Assembly (NCBI GenBank): GCA_016179965.1
Contig: JACPCF010000014.1
Location: 1 to 59,612, forward strand
Reading direction: 5' to 3'
Source of the DNA: Candidatus Rokuibacteriota bacterium
Lineage (GTDB): Bacteria; Methylomirabilota; Methylomirabilia; Rokubacteriales; CSP1-6
DNA length: 59,612 bases
Made by a program: the position numbers and the translations under genes. The notes beneath the pieces were generated by a model, which ran no database searches, had not been told where the DNA came from, and saw only the letters and a list, made by a program, of their open reading frames with translations. Of the stretch, positions 8,867 through 16,933 are shown in pieces. Every line of letters starts with the position of its first letter. The first letter of the stretch is position 1.

Positions 8867-9466
8867 CTATTCGGTTTCCCCTGACCGGACAAACTCAATC
8901 AGCGAACGATACTCACCCCGGTCCGCCGCCCGAAGCGCAGAAATGTAGCGGTCGCGCGTGTCGCCTTCGGCGACGAGGTCGCTCGCCCCCCAAGTGAATC
9001 TCCGCGCACCGTGCGCCATTAGAAACACATCGGTGAACGTACGCGCGTGCCGGCCGTTCCCATTCGGAAAAGGATGTATCCATGTAAGATGGTGGTGACA
9101 TCGTACGGCTATCTCGTCGAACGGATAGCTCTTGTGTTTGATCTGATAGGCCACATCGTCACACAGCTTTTTGATTTCCACCTCGATGTGCATTGGGTCC
9201 ACGCCGATGTTCTTTTCTGTCGTTCGGAATTTCCCCGCCCACCTCCAGGTGCGTCCGAACATTTTTTTGTGAAGTTCTTGGATGAATTTGAACGTCAGGG
9301 CGTCTTTCCGCATACGCGCAAATGCCCAGCGTTCTCCTTCGAGAATGTTTTCTTGCTCCCACGCGTTCAGCTGACCACGGTTAACAATGTGCTGCGGGAT
9401 CAAACCCTCCGCTTCATCCGGATCGAGGGGGGTAGCGCCGGGGAGTGTAGTCAAGTCTAATCCCAC
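8867..9466 (-). CDS. Fic-domain protein, mobile mystery protein B family
   Basis: 199 residues. The Fic motif HPFPNGNGRHAR (His131) is intact except that the usual Asp/Glu before GNGR is Asn, as I recall for this family. Fic enzymes transfer AMP or related groups onto proteins. WRWAGKFRTTEKNIGV is the expected flap region. The GTG start overlaps the XRE gene by 10 bases, so the two are co-translated. The local base composition is lower in GC than the flanks. It lies inside the broken DUF3800 gene, which fits a mobile two-gene module. A toxin-like role is likely but unproven. Confidence 0.88.
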   Translation of the reverse strand: MGLDLTTLPGATPLDPDEAEGLIPQHIVNRGQLNAWEQENILEGERWAFARMRKDALTFKFIQELHKKMFGRTWRWAGKFRTTEKNIGVDPMHIEVEIKKLCDDVAYQIKHKSYPFDEIAVRCHHHLTWIHPFPNGNGRHARTFTDVFLMAHGARRFTWGASDLVAEGDTRDRYISALRAADRGEYRSLIEFVRSGETE

Positions 9467-9918
9467 AGCTTTTTGGGACTGCCCTGCAACAGTTCTTTGA
9501 CCAGGCGCTCGAGCTGCAGTTTCTCTTCGCGCCGCTCTACTCGTTGGGCTTCCAGCTTCATCGAATGCGAAACGCGGCGGAGTTGTTGTTCGGCGATCGT
9601 GCGTGCGCGGTGGCGCCGAATCTCAGCCAGCGGTTTGCTCGGCACGAGCGCATACGCCAAGCGGCAGCCTAATGCATTGGCTAGCTTGTTGAGACTGTCG
9701 AGAGTGATCTTTCCCCGAGCCTCGTTCTTTTCAAATTCGACTATAGCTTGCTGCGTCACGCCGAGCCGCGCGGCGAGCTGGCTGGTAGTCATGCCGAGCG
9801 ATTCCCGGATCGCACGTACCCACCCGCCCTTCGGGATGGATTGTGCGCGTACGCGCCGCCACTCTGCCAAGGCGGCATCCGTTTGCTCTAGGCGCAGTTC
9901 CCGAAGGGCTCTCGGCAT
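9457..9918 (-). CDS. XRE-family regulator, mobile mystery protein A family
   Basis: 153 residues with a central helix-turn-helix (about 34-90): GMTTSQLAARLGVTQQAIVEFEKNE, then TLDSLNKLANALGCRLAYALVP. The C-terminal 50 residues are a charged helix rich in Arg and Glu. It is always paired with a Fic partner in the mobile mystery A/B family, and here it overlaps the Fic gene. Three ACAAG-N6-CTTGT palindromes lie just upstream, one inside its promoter, so it very likely represses its own operon. Whether it also neutralises the Fic protein is an inference. Confidence 0.87.
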   Translation of the reverse strand: MPRALRELRLEQTDAALAEWRRVRAQSIPKGGWVRAIRESLGMTTSQLAARLGVTQQAIVEFEKNEARGKITLDSLNKLANALGCRLAYALVPSKPLAEIRRHRARTIAEQQLRRVSHSMKLEAQRVERREEKLQLERLVKELLQGSPKKLWD

Positions 9919-9929
9919 CAGTAGTTTCT

Positions 9930-10009
9930 ACAAGCTTTGACTTGGATTATTTCGTATTATGACAAGCTATAACTTGTATGTCAATAAAGTTCAACAAGCC
10001 ATACCTTGT
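9930..10009. repeat. Three operator-like palindromes at exact 32-bp spacing
   Basis: ACAAG-N6-CTTGT occurs at 9962-9977 and 9994-10009, and a slightly imperfect copy, ACAAG-N6-CTTGG, at 9930-9945. The starts are 9930, 9962 and 9994, exactly 32 bp (about three helical turns) apart, placing all three on the same face of the DNA. They flank and overlap the XRE-Fic promoter, so they are the likely binding sites of the XRE protein. Confidence 0.75.
9956..9984 (-). promoter_or_regulatory. Sigma-70 promoter of the XRE-Fic module
   Basis: On the minus strand: -35 TTGACA (9984-9979), 17-base spacer, -10 CATAAT (9961-9956). The start codon lies about 38 bases past the -10 box. The spacer is filled by the palindrome ACAAG-CTATAA-CTTGT, so a bound repressor would block RNA polymerase directly. 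Confidence 0.8.
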
Positions 10010-10089
10010 GGTAATCAACCTCGCGTCGTGGAGGTCTGCACCAAATTTCTGTGTAAAGTCAGGTCGTTATACCTCCCCCAGCGTGACTG

Positions 10090-10275
10090 ATGCCCCTTGA
10101 GTCTTACCACCACAAGAAGGAAAGCAACGCCTGGATTCAGGTTGCGGATTACTGTTCCTGGGCGGTCTTTCGGAAATGGGAGGGGGGCGATCCGCGGACC
10201 TATAACCAGCTTCAGAGCCGACTTGCTGCCCCAGAACTTGATGTGCTGGCAAGGGGCAGCGTCAAGTATTACTGA
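10090..10275 (+). pseudogene. DUF3800 gene, 3' fragment
   Basis: Encodes the conserved end of DUF3800 proteins: YHHKKESNAWIQVADYC, AVFRKWEGGDPRTYNQLQ, then LDVLARGSVKYY and stop. The Asp in the VADYC motif is one of the RNase-H-fold acidic residues. With 8467-8806 it accounts for most of one protein; about 25-40 residues from the middle are missing between the two fragments. Confidence 0.8.
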
Positions 10276-10325
10276 CCCTCCCTTTGGGGGGACCCCTAAT
10301 GGTCTTCCGCTTTCTCGGCCTCGAA

Positions 10326-10772
10326 CTAGCGCGGGGTCGGGGCCAGTTGGGTGGCGACGAGCGTGGCGATCAGCTTTCCCAGGTCATCCCTCACCTTGAC
10401 CTCGACCACGAGGGTCGTGCGTCCGCGGTGGATGATCTCGGCCTCGGCGGTCAGGGTGCCCTGGCCGGCGTTGCCGACCAGGTTGACCGAGAGGTGGATC
10501 GTCAGCGGAAAGAGCTCCGGCTTGAACTCCCCCGTCGGGTTGGTCTCCCACATGCTGGCGGCGGTGGCAGTCTCGTCGGCGAGGGCGATGATGGCCCCGG
10601 CGTGGAAGCGCCCCGTTGGCTGCGTCAGCTCCGGCTTGAAGGCCAGCTCCGCGCGCGCCTTCCCCTCCCCGGCGCTGATGAAGCGGGTGCCGTGGGCCCC
10701 GATCATGGTGCCGCGCGCCCACTCGTTGAGCTTCTGAGCGAAGGCCTGCGGATCGAGCCGCGGGGCGGTCAT
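10326..10772 (-). CDS. Hotdog-fold thioesterase, PaaI-like
   Basis: 148 residues, a normal size for a single hotdog domain. The motif GRFHAGAIIALADETATAAS, with the His-Gly/Ala and the Asp of the central helix, is the PaaI/COG2050 active-site region; HLSVNLVGNAGQGTLTAEAE is the paired strand. Such enzymes hydrolyse acyl- or aryl-CoA thioesters in the cytoplasm. The ATG at 10772 overlaps the stop of the upstream MFS transporter by 4 bases, so the two are co-expressed. The substrate is unknown; CoA-linked catabolism is common in this window. Confidence 0.85.
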   Translation of the reverse strand: MTAPRLDPQAFAQKLNEWARGTMIGAHGTRFISAGEGKARAELAFKPELTQPTGRFHAGAIIALADETATAASMWETNPTGEFKPELFPLTIHLSVNLVGNAGQGTLTAEAEIIHRGRTTLVVEVKVRDDLGKLIATLVATQLAPTPR

Positions 10773-12028
10773 GGCCGGGCGGGAAACAGGATGTGGTAGA
10801 TGTTCTGGCCGCGGGTTTCCTTGACTAGGAGCGCCACCAGCGCGGCCCCGAAGACGAAGAGGACGCAGACGGAAAAGGCCAGGCGGTAGGCCTCCAGGGG
10901 ATAGACGCGCGCGCCCTCGGCCATCGCCCCGGCCCAGCGGGAATCGAGCAGCGCGCCCACCGGCGCCTGGGTGAGCGCGGCGCCGAGGAAGCCTCCCAGG
11001 TTGACCACCGCCACGCTCACGCCGGCCAGGTGCGGCGGGTTCACCTCCCGCCCGATGGGCCAAGTCAGGACGAAGCCCCCGGCGAAGAGCCCCAGCGTGA
11101 AGAGGAGCGCGTAGAGCGCCCCGAGGGAGAGGCGGCCGAGCGTGAACGCGAACACCCCCCAGAGCAGAAGGGTGACCCAGCAGAGCGCGATGTACGGCAG
11201 CCGCCGGCGACCGAGAACCCGGTCGGAGAGATAGCCGGTGAGCGGCGCGGAGAACAAGAGCGCGAGCTGCGTGGCCATTGCGTAGGTGGCGGCCCAGGCG
11301 ATGGGCAGCCCGTACACATCGCGAAGGAACGGAATCCCCCACAGCATCAGGTTCCCGGCCGCGGCGTACAGCCCGAAGAATGTCAGAAACGGAGGCCAGG
11401 TGTGGCGGTTGCTCAGCACCCGCCCCGTTCCCTTCAAGATCTGACCGAGCGTTTGCGAAACCGCCTCCCCGGTGGCGGGGCGATCGCGCACCACCGCCCA
11501 GCAGAGAAGGGAGGCGCCGAGGCAGACCAGCCCAACCCAGACGAATCCCAAGCGCCAGCCCACAACGCCCGCCAGCAGCGCAAACGGCGTCGTGGCAGCC
11601 AGGGCGCCGAGCACTCCCACCGTCGCCGTCATCGCCGACAGCGTCCCGAACCACCGTGACGGAAACCAGTCGGCCGCCACCTTGAGGGCGCCCACGAACG
11701 TCACCGACGCCCCGAGGCCGACGAGGAGCCGGCCCGCGAAGAGCGGTCCGCCGCTCCACGCCCAGCCCATCAGGACGGTGCCCAGCCCCATGACGCCGCC
11801 GCCCACCGCCACGACGCGGCGGGGACCATAGGCGTCAACCAGGAGCCCCGCCGGCAGCATGAGGGCGGCGTAGGCCCAGAAATAGAGCGCCGAGAGGAGG
11901 CCGATCAACGCGCCGCTGGCCTGAAAGGCGGCCATCAGCTCTTTGGCCACGGTCCCCGGCGCGACCCGGTGGAAGAAGGCGATGAGGAAGATGAAGGACG
12001 GGATTGCCCACATCACCCATGGACGCAT
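10769..12028 (-). CDS. MFS transporter
   Basis: 419 residues with 12 predicted membrane segments. The first cytoplasmic loop has the MFS signature (LLVDAYGPRRV, a variant of GxLaDrxGrr), and the second half repeats it (GYLSDRVLGRRR). The ATG at 12028 (MRPWVMWAIPSFIF) is at the start of the first membrane helix; the open frame upstream of it is not protein-like. The family spans sugar-phosphate/anion and organic acid transporters; the substrate cannot be read. It is divergent from the F420 enzyme at 12134 and coupled to the thioesterase downstream. Confidence 0.88.
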   Translation of the reverse strand: MRPWVMWAIPSFIFLIAFFHRVAPGTVAKELMAAFQASGALIGLLSALYFWAYAALMLPAGLLVDAYGPRRVVAVGGGVMGLGTVLMGWAWSGGPLFAGRLLVGLGASVTFVGALKVAADWFPSRWFGTLSAMTATVGVLGALAATTPFALLAGVVGWRLGFVWVGLVCLGASLLCWAVVRDRPATGEAVSQTLGQILKGTGRVLSNRHTWPPFLTFFGLYAAAGNLMLWGIPFLRDVYGLPIAWAATYAMATQLALLFSAPLTGYLSDRVLGRRRLPYIALCWVTLLLWGVFAFTLGRLSLGALYALLFTLGLFAGGFVLTWPIGREVNPPHLAGVSVAVVNLGGFLGAALTQAPVGALLDSRWAGAMAEGARVYPLEAYRLAFSVCVLFVFGAALVALLVKETRGQNIYHILFPARP

Positions 12029-12133
12029 GCAGAGCCTGACCCTATCATCCACGCTCCGACCGCGCAAGGCCGCGGCACGGAGCGATTGCAAACAGGCCTG
12101 GGCTGACCTACCATGGGGCGTCGGAGTCTGGCT

Positions 12134-13096
12134 GTGAACTTTGGTTTCTCGATTCCGGGCCGCGGGCCGCTTGCCAGGCCCGATCTGATCTTCAAGCTCG
12201 CCCCCAAGGCGGAGCAGCTCGGCTATTCCTCCCTCTTCGTCACCGATCACGTGGTGCTCCCGACCGCGACCCGGTCCCAATACCCGTATCACCCCTCGGG
12301 CCAGTTTCCCGGCGGCCTGAACCAGGAGTACCTGGAGCCGCTGACCCTCATGACCTACTTGGCCGCGGCCACCAAGAAGATCCGCCTCGGGACGAGCGTG
12401 CTGATCGTCCCGTACCGGAACCCCGTCGTCACCGCCAAGATGCTCGCCACGCTGGACGTCCTCTCGGGCGGGCGGGTCATCCTGGGATGCGGCGTCGGCT
12501 GGCTCCAGGAGGAGTTCCTCGCCCTCGGCGCTCCCCCGTTCGCGGAGCGGGGGAAGGTCACAGACGAATACCTGCGGCTGATGCGCGAGTGCTGGACGAA
12601 GGACCAGATCAACTTCCAGGGGACGTACTACCGGGTCAGCAACGTCGTGTTCCTGCCGAAGCCCCTCCAGAAGCCGGCGATCCCGATCTGGATCGGGGGA
12701 CACACGGAGGGGGCCCTCCGCCGCGCCGGCGAGCTGGGGGATGGCTGGCACCCGATCGGCCTCCGGCCTCCGGCGCTGCTCCATCCTCACGAGTACGCGG
12801 AGAAGGTGAAGAAGATCCACGCCTGGGCCGCGCGGGCCGGGCGAAACCCGAAGCAGATCACGCTCACCTTCCGCGCGCCGATGGAGGTGTGGCCGAAGCG
12901 GGCCAAGCCTGCTGCCGGGGATCGCGCTCTCTTCCGCGGAACAGCGGATCAGGTGATCGCCGACATCCGCGAGTACCAGGCGCTCGGGGTCACCCACTTC
13001 GTCTTCGACCACACCGCCACCGATCTGAAGGCCATCGTCGCCAACATGGAGCGCTTCGCCGAGGACGTGAGGCCCAAGGTGAGGCGCGCGCCGTGA
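12134..13096 (+). CDS. LLM-class F420-dependent oxidoreductase
   Basis: A luciferase-like TIM-barrel flavoenzyme of 320 residues. MNFGFSIPGRGP, SSLFVTDHVVLP, IRLGTSVLIVPYRNPV and GGRVILGCGVGWLQEEF are typical of the F420-dependent N5,N10-methylene-H4MPT reductase-like group. I chose the GTG at 12134, with GGAG 7 bases upstream, over the ATG at 12113: it gives the normal family N-terminus and avoids the promoter-like TTGCAA-N17-TACCAT at 12086-12114. It is followed, with 4-base overlaps, by another F420 protein and cofG, so it probably uses the cofactor made by this cluster. The substrate is unknown. Confidence 0.9.
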   Translation: MNFGFSIPGRGPLARPDLIFKLAPKAEQLGYSSLFVTDHVVLPTATRSQYPYHPSGQFPGGLNQEYLEPLTLMTYLAAATKKIRLGTSVLIVPYRNPVVTAKMLATLDVLSGGRVILGCGVGWLQEEFLALGAPPFAERGKVTDEYLRLMRECWTKDQINFQGTYYRVSNVVFLPKPLQKPAIPIWIGGHTEGALRRAGELGDGWHPIGLRPPALLHPHEYAEKVKKIHAWAARAGRNPKQITLTFRAPMEVWPKRAKPAAGDRALFRGTADQVIADIREYQALGVTHFVFDHTATDLKAIVANMERFAEDVRPKVRRAP

Positions 13097-13533
13097 CTGC
13101 GGCCGGCCTCTCGCCCGAGGTGAGCGACTTCCTGAGGGCGGCGCGCGTCGGGCGGCTCGGCACCGCCGACGCCTCGGGCCAGCCGCTGGTCGTCCCGATC
13201 TGCTACGCCTTCGACGGCCGCCACTGCTACTCGGCCATTGACGCCAAGCCCAAGCGGGAGGCCCCCGGCCGGCTGAAGCGGGTGAGGAACATCCGGGAGA
13301 ACTCCCGGGTCTCGCTCCTCGTGGACCACTACGAGGAAGAGTGGCGCCGGCTCCGCTACGTCGTGCTCCAGGGGCGGGCCGACCTCCTCTCGGAGGGGAC
13401 CGAGTTCACCTACGCCGTGGACCTCCTGCTCGAGAAGTACACCCAGTATCGGGCGATGCGGCTCGACCGCGGCGCCGGGCTGGTCATCAAGATCACGCCC
13501 GAGCGGGTCATCCAGTGGAGCTTCGCGGCATGA
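13093..13533 (+). CDS. PPOX-class F420-dependent enzyme (TIGR03668-like)
   Basis: 146 residues with the split beta-barrel flavin/F420 fold. VGRLGTADASGQPLVVPICYAFDG is the N-terminal strand pair, and KRVRNIRENSRVSLLVDHYEEEW matches the Rv0121-like group of F420-binding proteins. It starts with GTG, overlapping the previous gene by 4 bases, and ends 4 bases into cofG. The location between an F420 oxidoreductase and the cofactor genes supports F420 use. The true substrate is unknown. Confidence 0.88.
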   Translation: MTAAGLSPEVSDFLRAARVGRLGTADASGQPLVVPICYAFDGRHCYSAIDAKPKREAPGRLKRVRNIRENSRVSLLVDHYEEEWRRLRYVVLQGRADLLSEGTEFTYAVDLLLEKYTQYRAMRLDRGAGLVIKITPERVIQWSFAA

Positions 13534-14717
13534 CGGCCGCCGAACACGCTCTGGACCGACTCCACTCCGGCGCGGGTCCGAGCCGCGACGAGGCTGTGGC
13601 CCTGCTGGGCGTACCCGATGACCGCCTCGGGGAATTGCTCCAGGCGGCAGGAGCGGTGCGCGACAGCGGGCGGGGGCGCCAGATCACGTTCTCGAAGAAG
13701 GTCTTCGTCCCGCTCACCACCCTCTGCCGCGACTACTGCGGCTACTGCACCTTCCGCCGGGATCCCGGCGAGCCCGGGGCCCACACGATGACGCCCGAGG
13801 AGGTGGTGGCGCTCGTCCAAGCCGGGGCGCGCCTCGGGGCCAAGGAGGCGCTCTTTTCCCTCGGCGATCGGCCCGAGGCGCTCTTCCCCGAGCACCGGGA
13901 CTTCTTGAAGCGGATGGGCCATCGGACGACGCTCGGGTATCTCAGGCAGGCCTGCGAGTTGGTCCTGACAGAGTCCCCCCTCCTGCCCCACGCCAATCCC
14001 GGCGTCATGGGCGAGCGCGACCTGGCCGCCCTCCGCGAGGTCAACGTCAGCATGGGATTGATGCTGGAGACGACGTCCGAGCGCCTGCTCCGCCCGGGAA
14101 TGGCCCACGACCGCGCGCCGGACAAGGTCCCCGCCCGGCGGCTCAGGACGATCGAGATGGCCGGCAAGCTCCAGATCCCCTTCACGACGGGGATCCTGAT
14201 CGGCATCGGCGAGACCCGCGAGGAGAGGGTGGACGCGCTCCTGGCGATCCGCGATCTCCACGAGGGCTTCGGCCACATCCAGGAGGTCATCATCCAGAAC
14301 TTCAGGGCCAAGCCCCGCATTCCCATGGCGCGGCATCCGGAGCCCACGGCGGGGGAGATGCTGCGCACGCTGGCGGTGGCGCGCCTGCTCCTGGGAGGAA
14401 GCGTCAACATCCAGGCGCCGCCGAACCTGTCCGGCGACGACTATCCGGCGCTCCTGGCCGCGGGCTTGAATGACTGGGGCGGGATCTCCCCGCTCACGGT
14501 GGACCACATCAACCCGGAGGCGCCATGGCCCCAGATCGCTGCGTTGCGACACGCGACGGAAACCGCGGGCTTCGAGTTCCGCGAGCGTTTGGCAATCTAT
14601 CCCGAATACGCTTCCCGTCCCGAGTTCCTGGCCGAGGGGCTCCGGCCCCGCGTCAAGGCCCTCGTGGATGGCGACGGCTACGTGAGGAAAGAGTATGAGC
14701 GCTGGAGACAATGGTAG
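13530..14717 (+). CDS. cofG: FO synthase subunit 1 (7,8-didemethyl-8-hydroxy-5-deazariboflavin synthase)
   Basis: A radical-SAM enzyme that, with CofH, joins a tyrosine-derived group to a ribityl-uracil to make FO, the chromophore of F420. The cluster-binding motif is Cys66-x3-Cys70-x2-Cys73 (CRDYCGYC). FTTGILIGIGET, IQNFRAKP and NLSGDDYPALLAAGLNDWGG are CofG signatures. The length, 395 residues, is slightly longer than archaeal CofG because of about 50 extra N-terminal residues. It overlaps the gene before it by 4 bases and cofH by 23 bases. Confidence 0.96.
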   Translation: MTAAEHALDRLHSGAGPSRDEAVALLGVPDDRLGELLQAAGAVRDSGRGRQITFSKKVFVPLTTLCRDYCGYCTFRRDPGEPGAHTMTPEEVVALVQAGARLGAKEALFSLGDRPEALFPEHRDFLKRMGHRTTLGYLRQACELVLTESPLLPHANPGVMGERDLAALREVNVSMGLMLETTSERLLRPGMAHDRAPDKVPARRLRTIEMAGKLQIPFTTGILIGIGETREERVDALLAIRDLHEGFGHIQEVIIQNFRAKPRIPMARHPEPTAGEMLRTLAVARLLLGGSVNIQAPPNLSGDDYPALLAAGLNDWGGISPLTVDHINPEAPWPQIAALRHATETAGFEFRERLAIYPEYASRPEFLAEGLRPRVKALVDGDGYVRKEYERWRQW

Positions 14718-15969
14718 GGCGGCGGTAAACGGGCTGGCGGCGTCGCTCGACTGGGTGGACCGCGAGGTGCGAGCGATCCTCGCGCGCGCTCTCGACGGGC
14801 AGGAGCTGTCGGTGGCCGAGGGCGCTCGCCTATGCGGAACCGTGGGGCGCGAGCTCCACGCGCTGACGCTCGTGGCCGACGAGCTGCGCCGGCGCCAGGT
14901 CGGAGACGTCGTCACGTACGTCGTGAACCGCAACATCAACTTCACGAACGTCTGCATCAAGCACTGCACTTTCTGCGCCTTCAGCCGCGACCACCGGGAG
15001 GAGGAAGGGTACCTCCTGCCGCTCGAGGAGGTGGTCCGCCGCGCCCAGGAAGCCTGGGACCTGGGCGCCACCGAGGTCTGCATCCAGGCGGGGCTCCCGC
15101 CGAAGCTCGACGGCCGCTACTACATCGATCTCTGCCGGGCCATCAAGCACGCCCTGCCGGAGATGCACCTCCACGCCTTCTCCCCGGAGGAGATCCTCTA
15201 CGGCTCCACGCGCTCCGGCCTACCCATCCGGGAGTACCTGACCGAGCTGAAGGCGGCGGGGCTCGGGACGCTGCCCGGCACCTCGGCGGAGATCCTCGAC
15301 GACGAGATCCGCGACGTGATCTCCAGGGGGCGCATCACGACCCGCCAGTGGATCAAGGTCATCACCACCGCCCACTCGCTCGGCATCCGCACGACCTCCA
15401 CGATCATGTACGGCCACATCGAGACCCCGCTTCACTGGGTCAGGCACATGGACCTGCTGCGCTCCATCCAGCGCGACACCGGCGGCTTCACTGAGTTCGT
15501 GCCGCTGTCCTTGATCCACGCGGAGGCCCCCATGTGGCGGCGCGGCCTGGTTCCGGGAGTCCGCCCGGGCGCCACGGGCACCGAGGTCGTCAAGATGCAC
15601 GCCCTGGCGCGGCTGATCCTCGGCCCGAGCTTCCGCAACATCCAGTCCTCGTGGGTGAAGGAGGGGCCGAAGCTCGCCCAGCACCTCCTGACGTGCGGGG
15701 CGAACGATCTCGGGGGGACGCTCATCAATGAGAGCATCTCGACGTCCGCCGGGGCACCCTACGGCCAGCTGGTCCCGCCTCGCGAGCTGCGGCGGATGAT
15801 CCGCGAGGCCGGGCGCGTGCCGGCCCAGCGCACCACCACCTACGACCTCCGCAAGGTCTATGACGAGGAGGACGAGGCGAGTCCGCTGGACACGATCCAG
15901 GACCCCGAGGCGCGGTTCGGCTCCTACCACCGGCTCACCGCGTCGGCGGAGTTCAGATTCAGAAAATAA
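14695..15969 (+). CDS. cofH: FO synthase subunit 2
   Basis: The radical-SAM partner of CofG (424 residues). It generates the tyrosine-derived radical and couples it to 5-amino-6-ribitylamino-uracil. The motif Cys87-x3-Cys91-x2-Cys94 (CIKHCTFC) binds the iron-sulfur cluster; RNINFTNVCIKHC, IQAGLPP, TSTIMYGHIET and GANDLGGTLINESIS are strong family marks. The two subunits are separate here, unlike the fused FbiC of mycobacteria. No gene follows closely; the HU gene has its own promoter. Confidence 0.96.
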   Translation: MSAGDNGRAAVNGLAASLDWVDREVRAILARALDGQELSVAEGARLCGTVGRELHALTLVADELRRRQVGDVVTYVVNRNINFTNVCIKHCTFCAFSRDHREEEGYLLPLEEVVRRAQEAWDLGATEVCIQAGLPPKLDGRYYIDLCRAIKHALPEMHLHAFSPEEILYGSTRSGLPIREYLTELKAAGLGTLPGTSAEILDDEIRDVISRGRITTRQWIKVITTAHSLGIRTTSTIMYGHIETPLHWVRHMDLLRSIQRDTGGFTEFVPLSLIHAEAPMWRRGLVPGVRPGATGTEVVKMHALARLILGPSFRNIQSSWVKEGPKLAQHLLTCGANDLGGTLINESISTSAGAPYGQLVPPRELRRMIREAGRVPAQRTTTYDLRKVYDEEDEASPLDTIQDPEARFGSYHRLTASAEFRFRK

Positions 15970-15971
15970 CC

Positions 15972-15999
15972 TTGCGCTCGGCGGTCGCTCGATTACAAT
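15972..15999 (+). promoter_or_regulatory. Promoter of the HU gene
   Basis: TTGCGC (15972-15977), 16-base spacer, TACAAT (15994-15999). It lies just after the cofH stop and about 55 bases before the HU start codon, which has a GAGGAGG ribosome site. Confidence 0.55.
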
Positions 16000-16053
16000 T
16001 GGGCCTTGGTCTCGTCGTTCATCGTTCACCCCAACCCTGAGGAGGACGCTCCC

Positions 16054-16341
16054 ATGGCAAAGTCGATGACCAAGTCGGCCATCATCGCCCACCTCGCCGG
16101 CAAGGCGGCGCTCTCGAAGAAGCAGGTCGCGGGAGTGCTCGATCAGCTCGCGACCCTGGCCGGCAAAGAGGCCAAGAACGGTTTCCAGATCCCCGGGTTG
16201 GGCAAGCTGGTCCTCCGCAACCGCGCCGCGCGGATGGGGCGCAACCCGCAAACGGGCGAGCCGATCAAGATTCCCGCCAAGCGGGTGGTCCGGTTCCGCG
16301 TCGCCAAGGCCCTGAAGGACGCGTTGATTGGGAAGAAGTAG
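16054..16341 (+). CDS. HU-family DNA-binding protein
   Basis: 95 residues, the usual size of a histone-like DNA-bending protein. MTKSAIIAHLAGKAALSKKQ forms the helical dimer part; GRNPQTGEPIKIPAKRVVRF is the beta-arm region with the HU/IHF signature. The ATG at 16054 follows a strong GAGGAGG site. It stands between cofH and the later cof genes but has its own promoter, so its presence there may be chance. HU and IHF subtypes cannot be told apart safely here. Confidence 0.93.
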   Translation: MAKSMTKSAIIAHLAGKAALSKKQVAGVLDQLATLAGKEAKNGFQIPGLGKLVLRNRAARMGRNPQTGEPIKIPAKRVVRFRVAKALKDALIGKK

Positions 16342-16423
16342 GACCCGCCGGGCCGGCGGGGGACCGACCCCGACCGCTCCGCCGTTCGCCCCCTTGGCGA
16401 GCCCCCCGGCCACCGAGGGGGTT

Positions 16424-16933
16424 GTGTTTGAGCCTCTCACCGAGCGGGCGGACGAAGCCCGCCGGCTCTTCAGTTACGCCGGGGCCTGGGCTCCTCCGCC
16501 GTCGAAGGGCGAAGTCGCCTGGGGCGCCTTCGTCGGGCAGGAGGCCGACCGGAAGTTGATCGGCGCGCTCCTCCTCGAACGAAAAGGCGCGGCGGGCATC
16601 CTCTATGGGCCCGTGGTCGTCCACACCCGTGGAGCGTCGTCGGATCCCCTCGAGATCGCGGCCCGCCTCCTGGCCGCCCTCGTCGCTCAGGCGACGGGAA
16701 GCGGGGTCGAAACGCTGTTCGCCCGCCCCCAGGGGCTGGATCGGGTCTGGGTCAGATTCGGCTTCATCCCCGTGCCCGAAGCGGACCTGCCCCAGGCGTT
16801 CAAGGGACGGCCCGGCACGGGCCTCTTCGCCTGGCGCGGCGGCACCGCGCTCTGGTCCACCCGCAAACGTCAAACCGAGAACGACCCCCTCACCCCACCC
16901 TCTCCCCCTCAGGGGGCGAGGGAGTTGGGCTGA
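16424..16933 (+). CDS. GNAT-like acetyltransferase (weak)
   Basis: From the GTG at 16424 it encodes 169 residues. The middle part (GILYGPVVVH, then LLAALVAQATGSGVETLFARPQ) and the ending GLDRVWVRFGFIPVPEADLP resemble the C-terminal half of GNAT N-acetyltransferases, but the acetyl-CoA loop is not clear. The last 16 residues (DPLTPPSPPQGARELG) come from a dispersed intergenic repeat. The stop overlaps the cofD ATG by one base, so it is probably transcribed with cofD. The start is uncertain; the frame is open further upstream. The function is a guess from fold resemblance. Confidence 0.55.
   Translation: MFEPLTERADEARRLFSYAGAWAPPPSKGEVAWGAFVGQEADRKLIGALLLERKGAAGILYGPVVVHTRGASSDPLEIAARLLAALVAQATGSGVETLFARPQGLDRVWVRFGFIPVPEADLPQAFKGRPGTGLFAWRGGTALWSTRKRQTENDPLTPPSPPQGARELG
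16885..16924. repeat. Dispersed palindromic repeat, copy within an ORF end
   Basis: CCCCCTCACCCCACCCTC, then CCCCCTCAGGGGGCGAGGGAG. The inverted parts are CTCCCCCT/AGGGGGCGAG. It encodes the C-terminal tail of the acetyltransferase-like protein and ends 9 bases before the cofD start. Confidence 0.6.
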
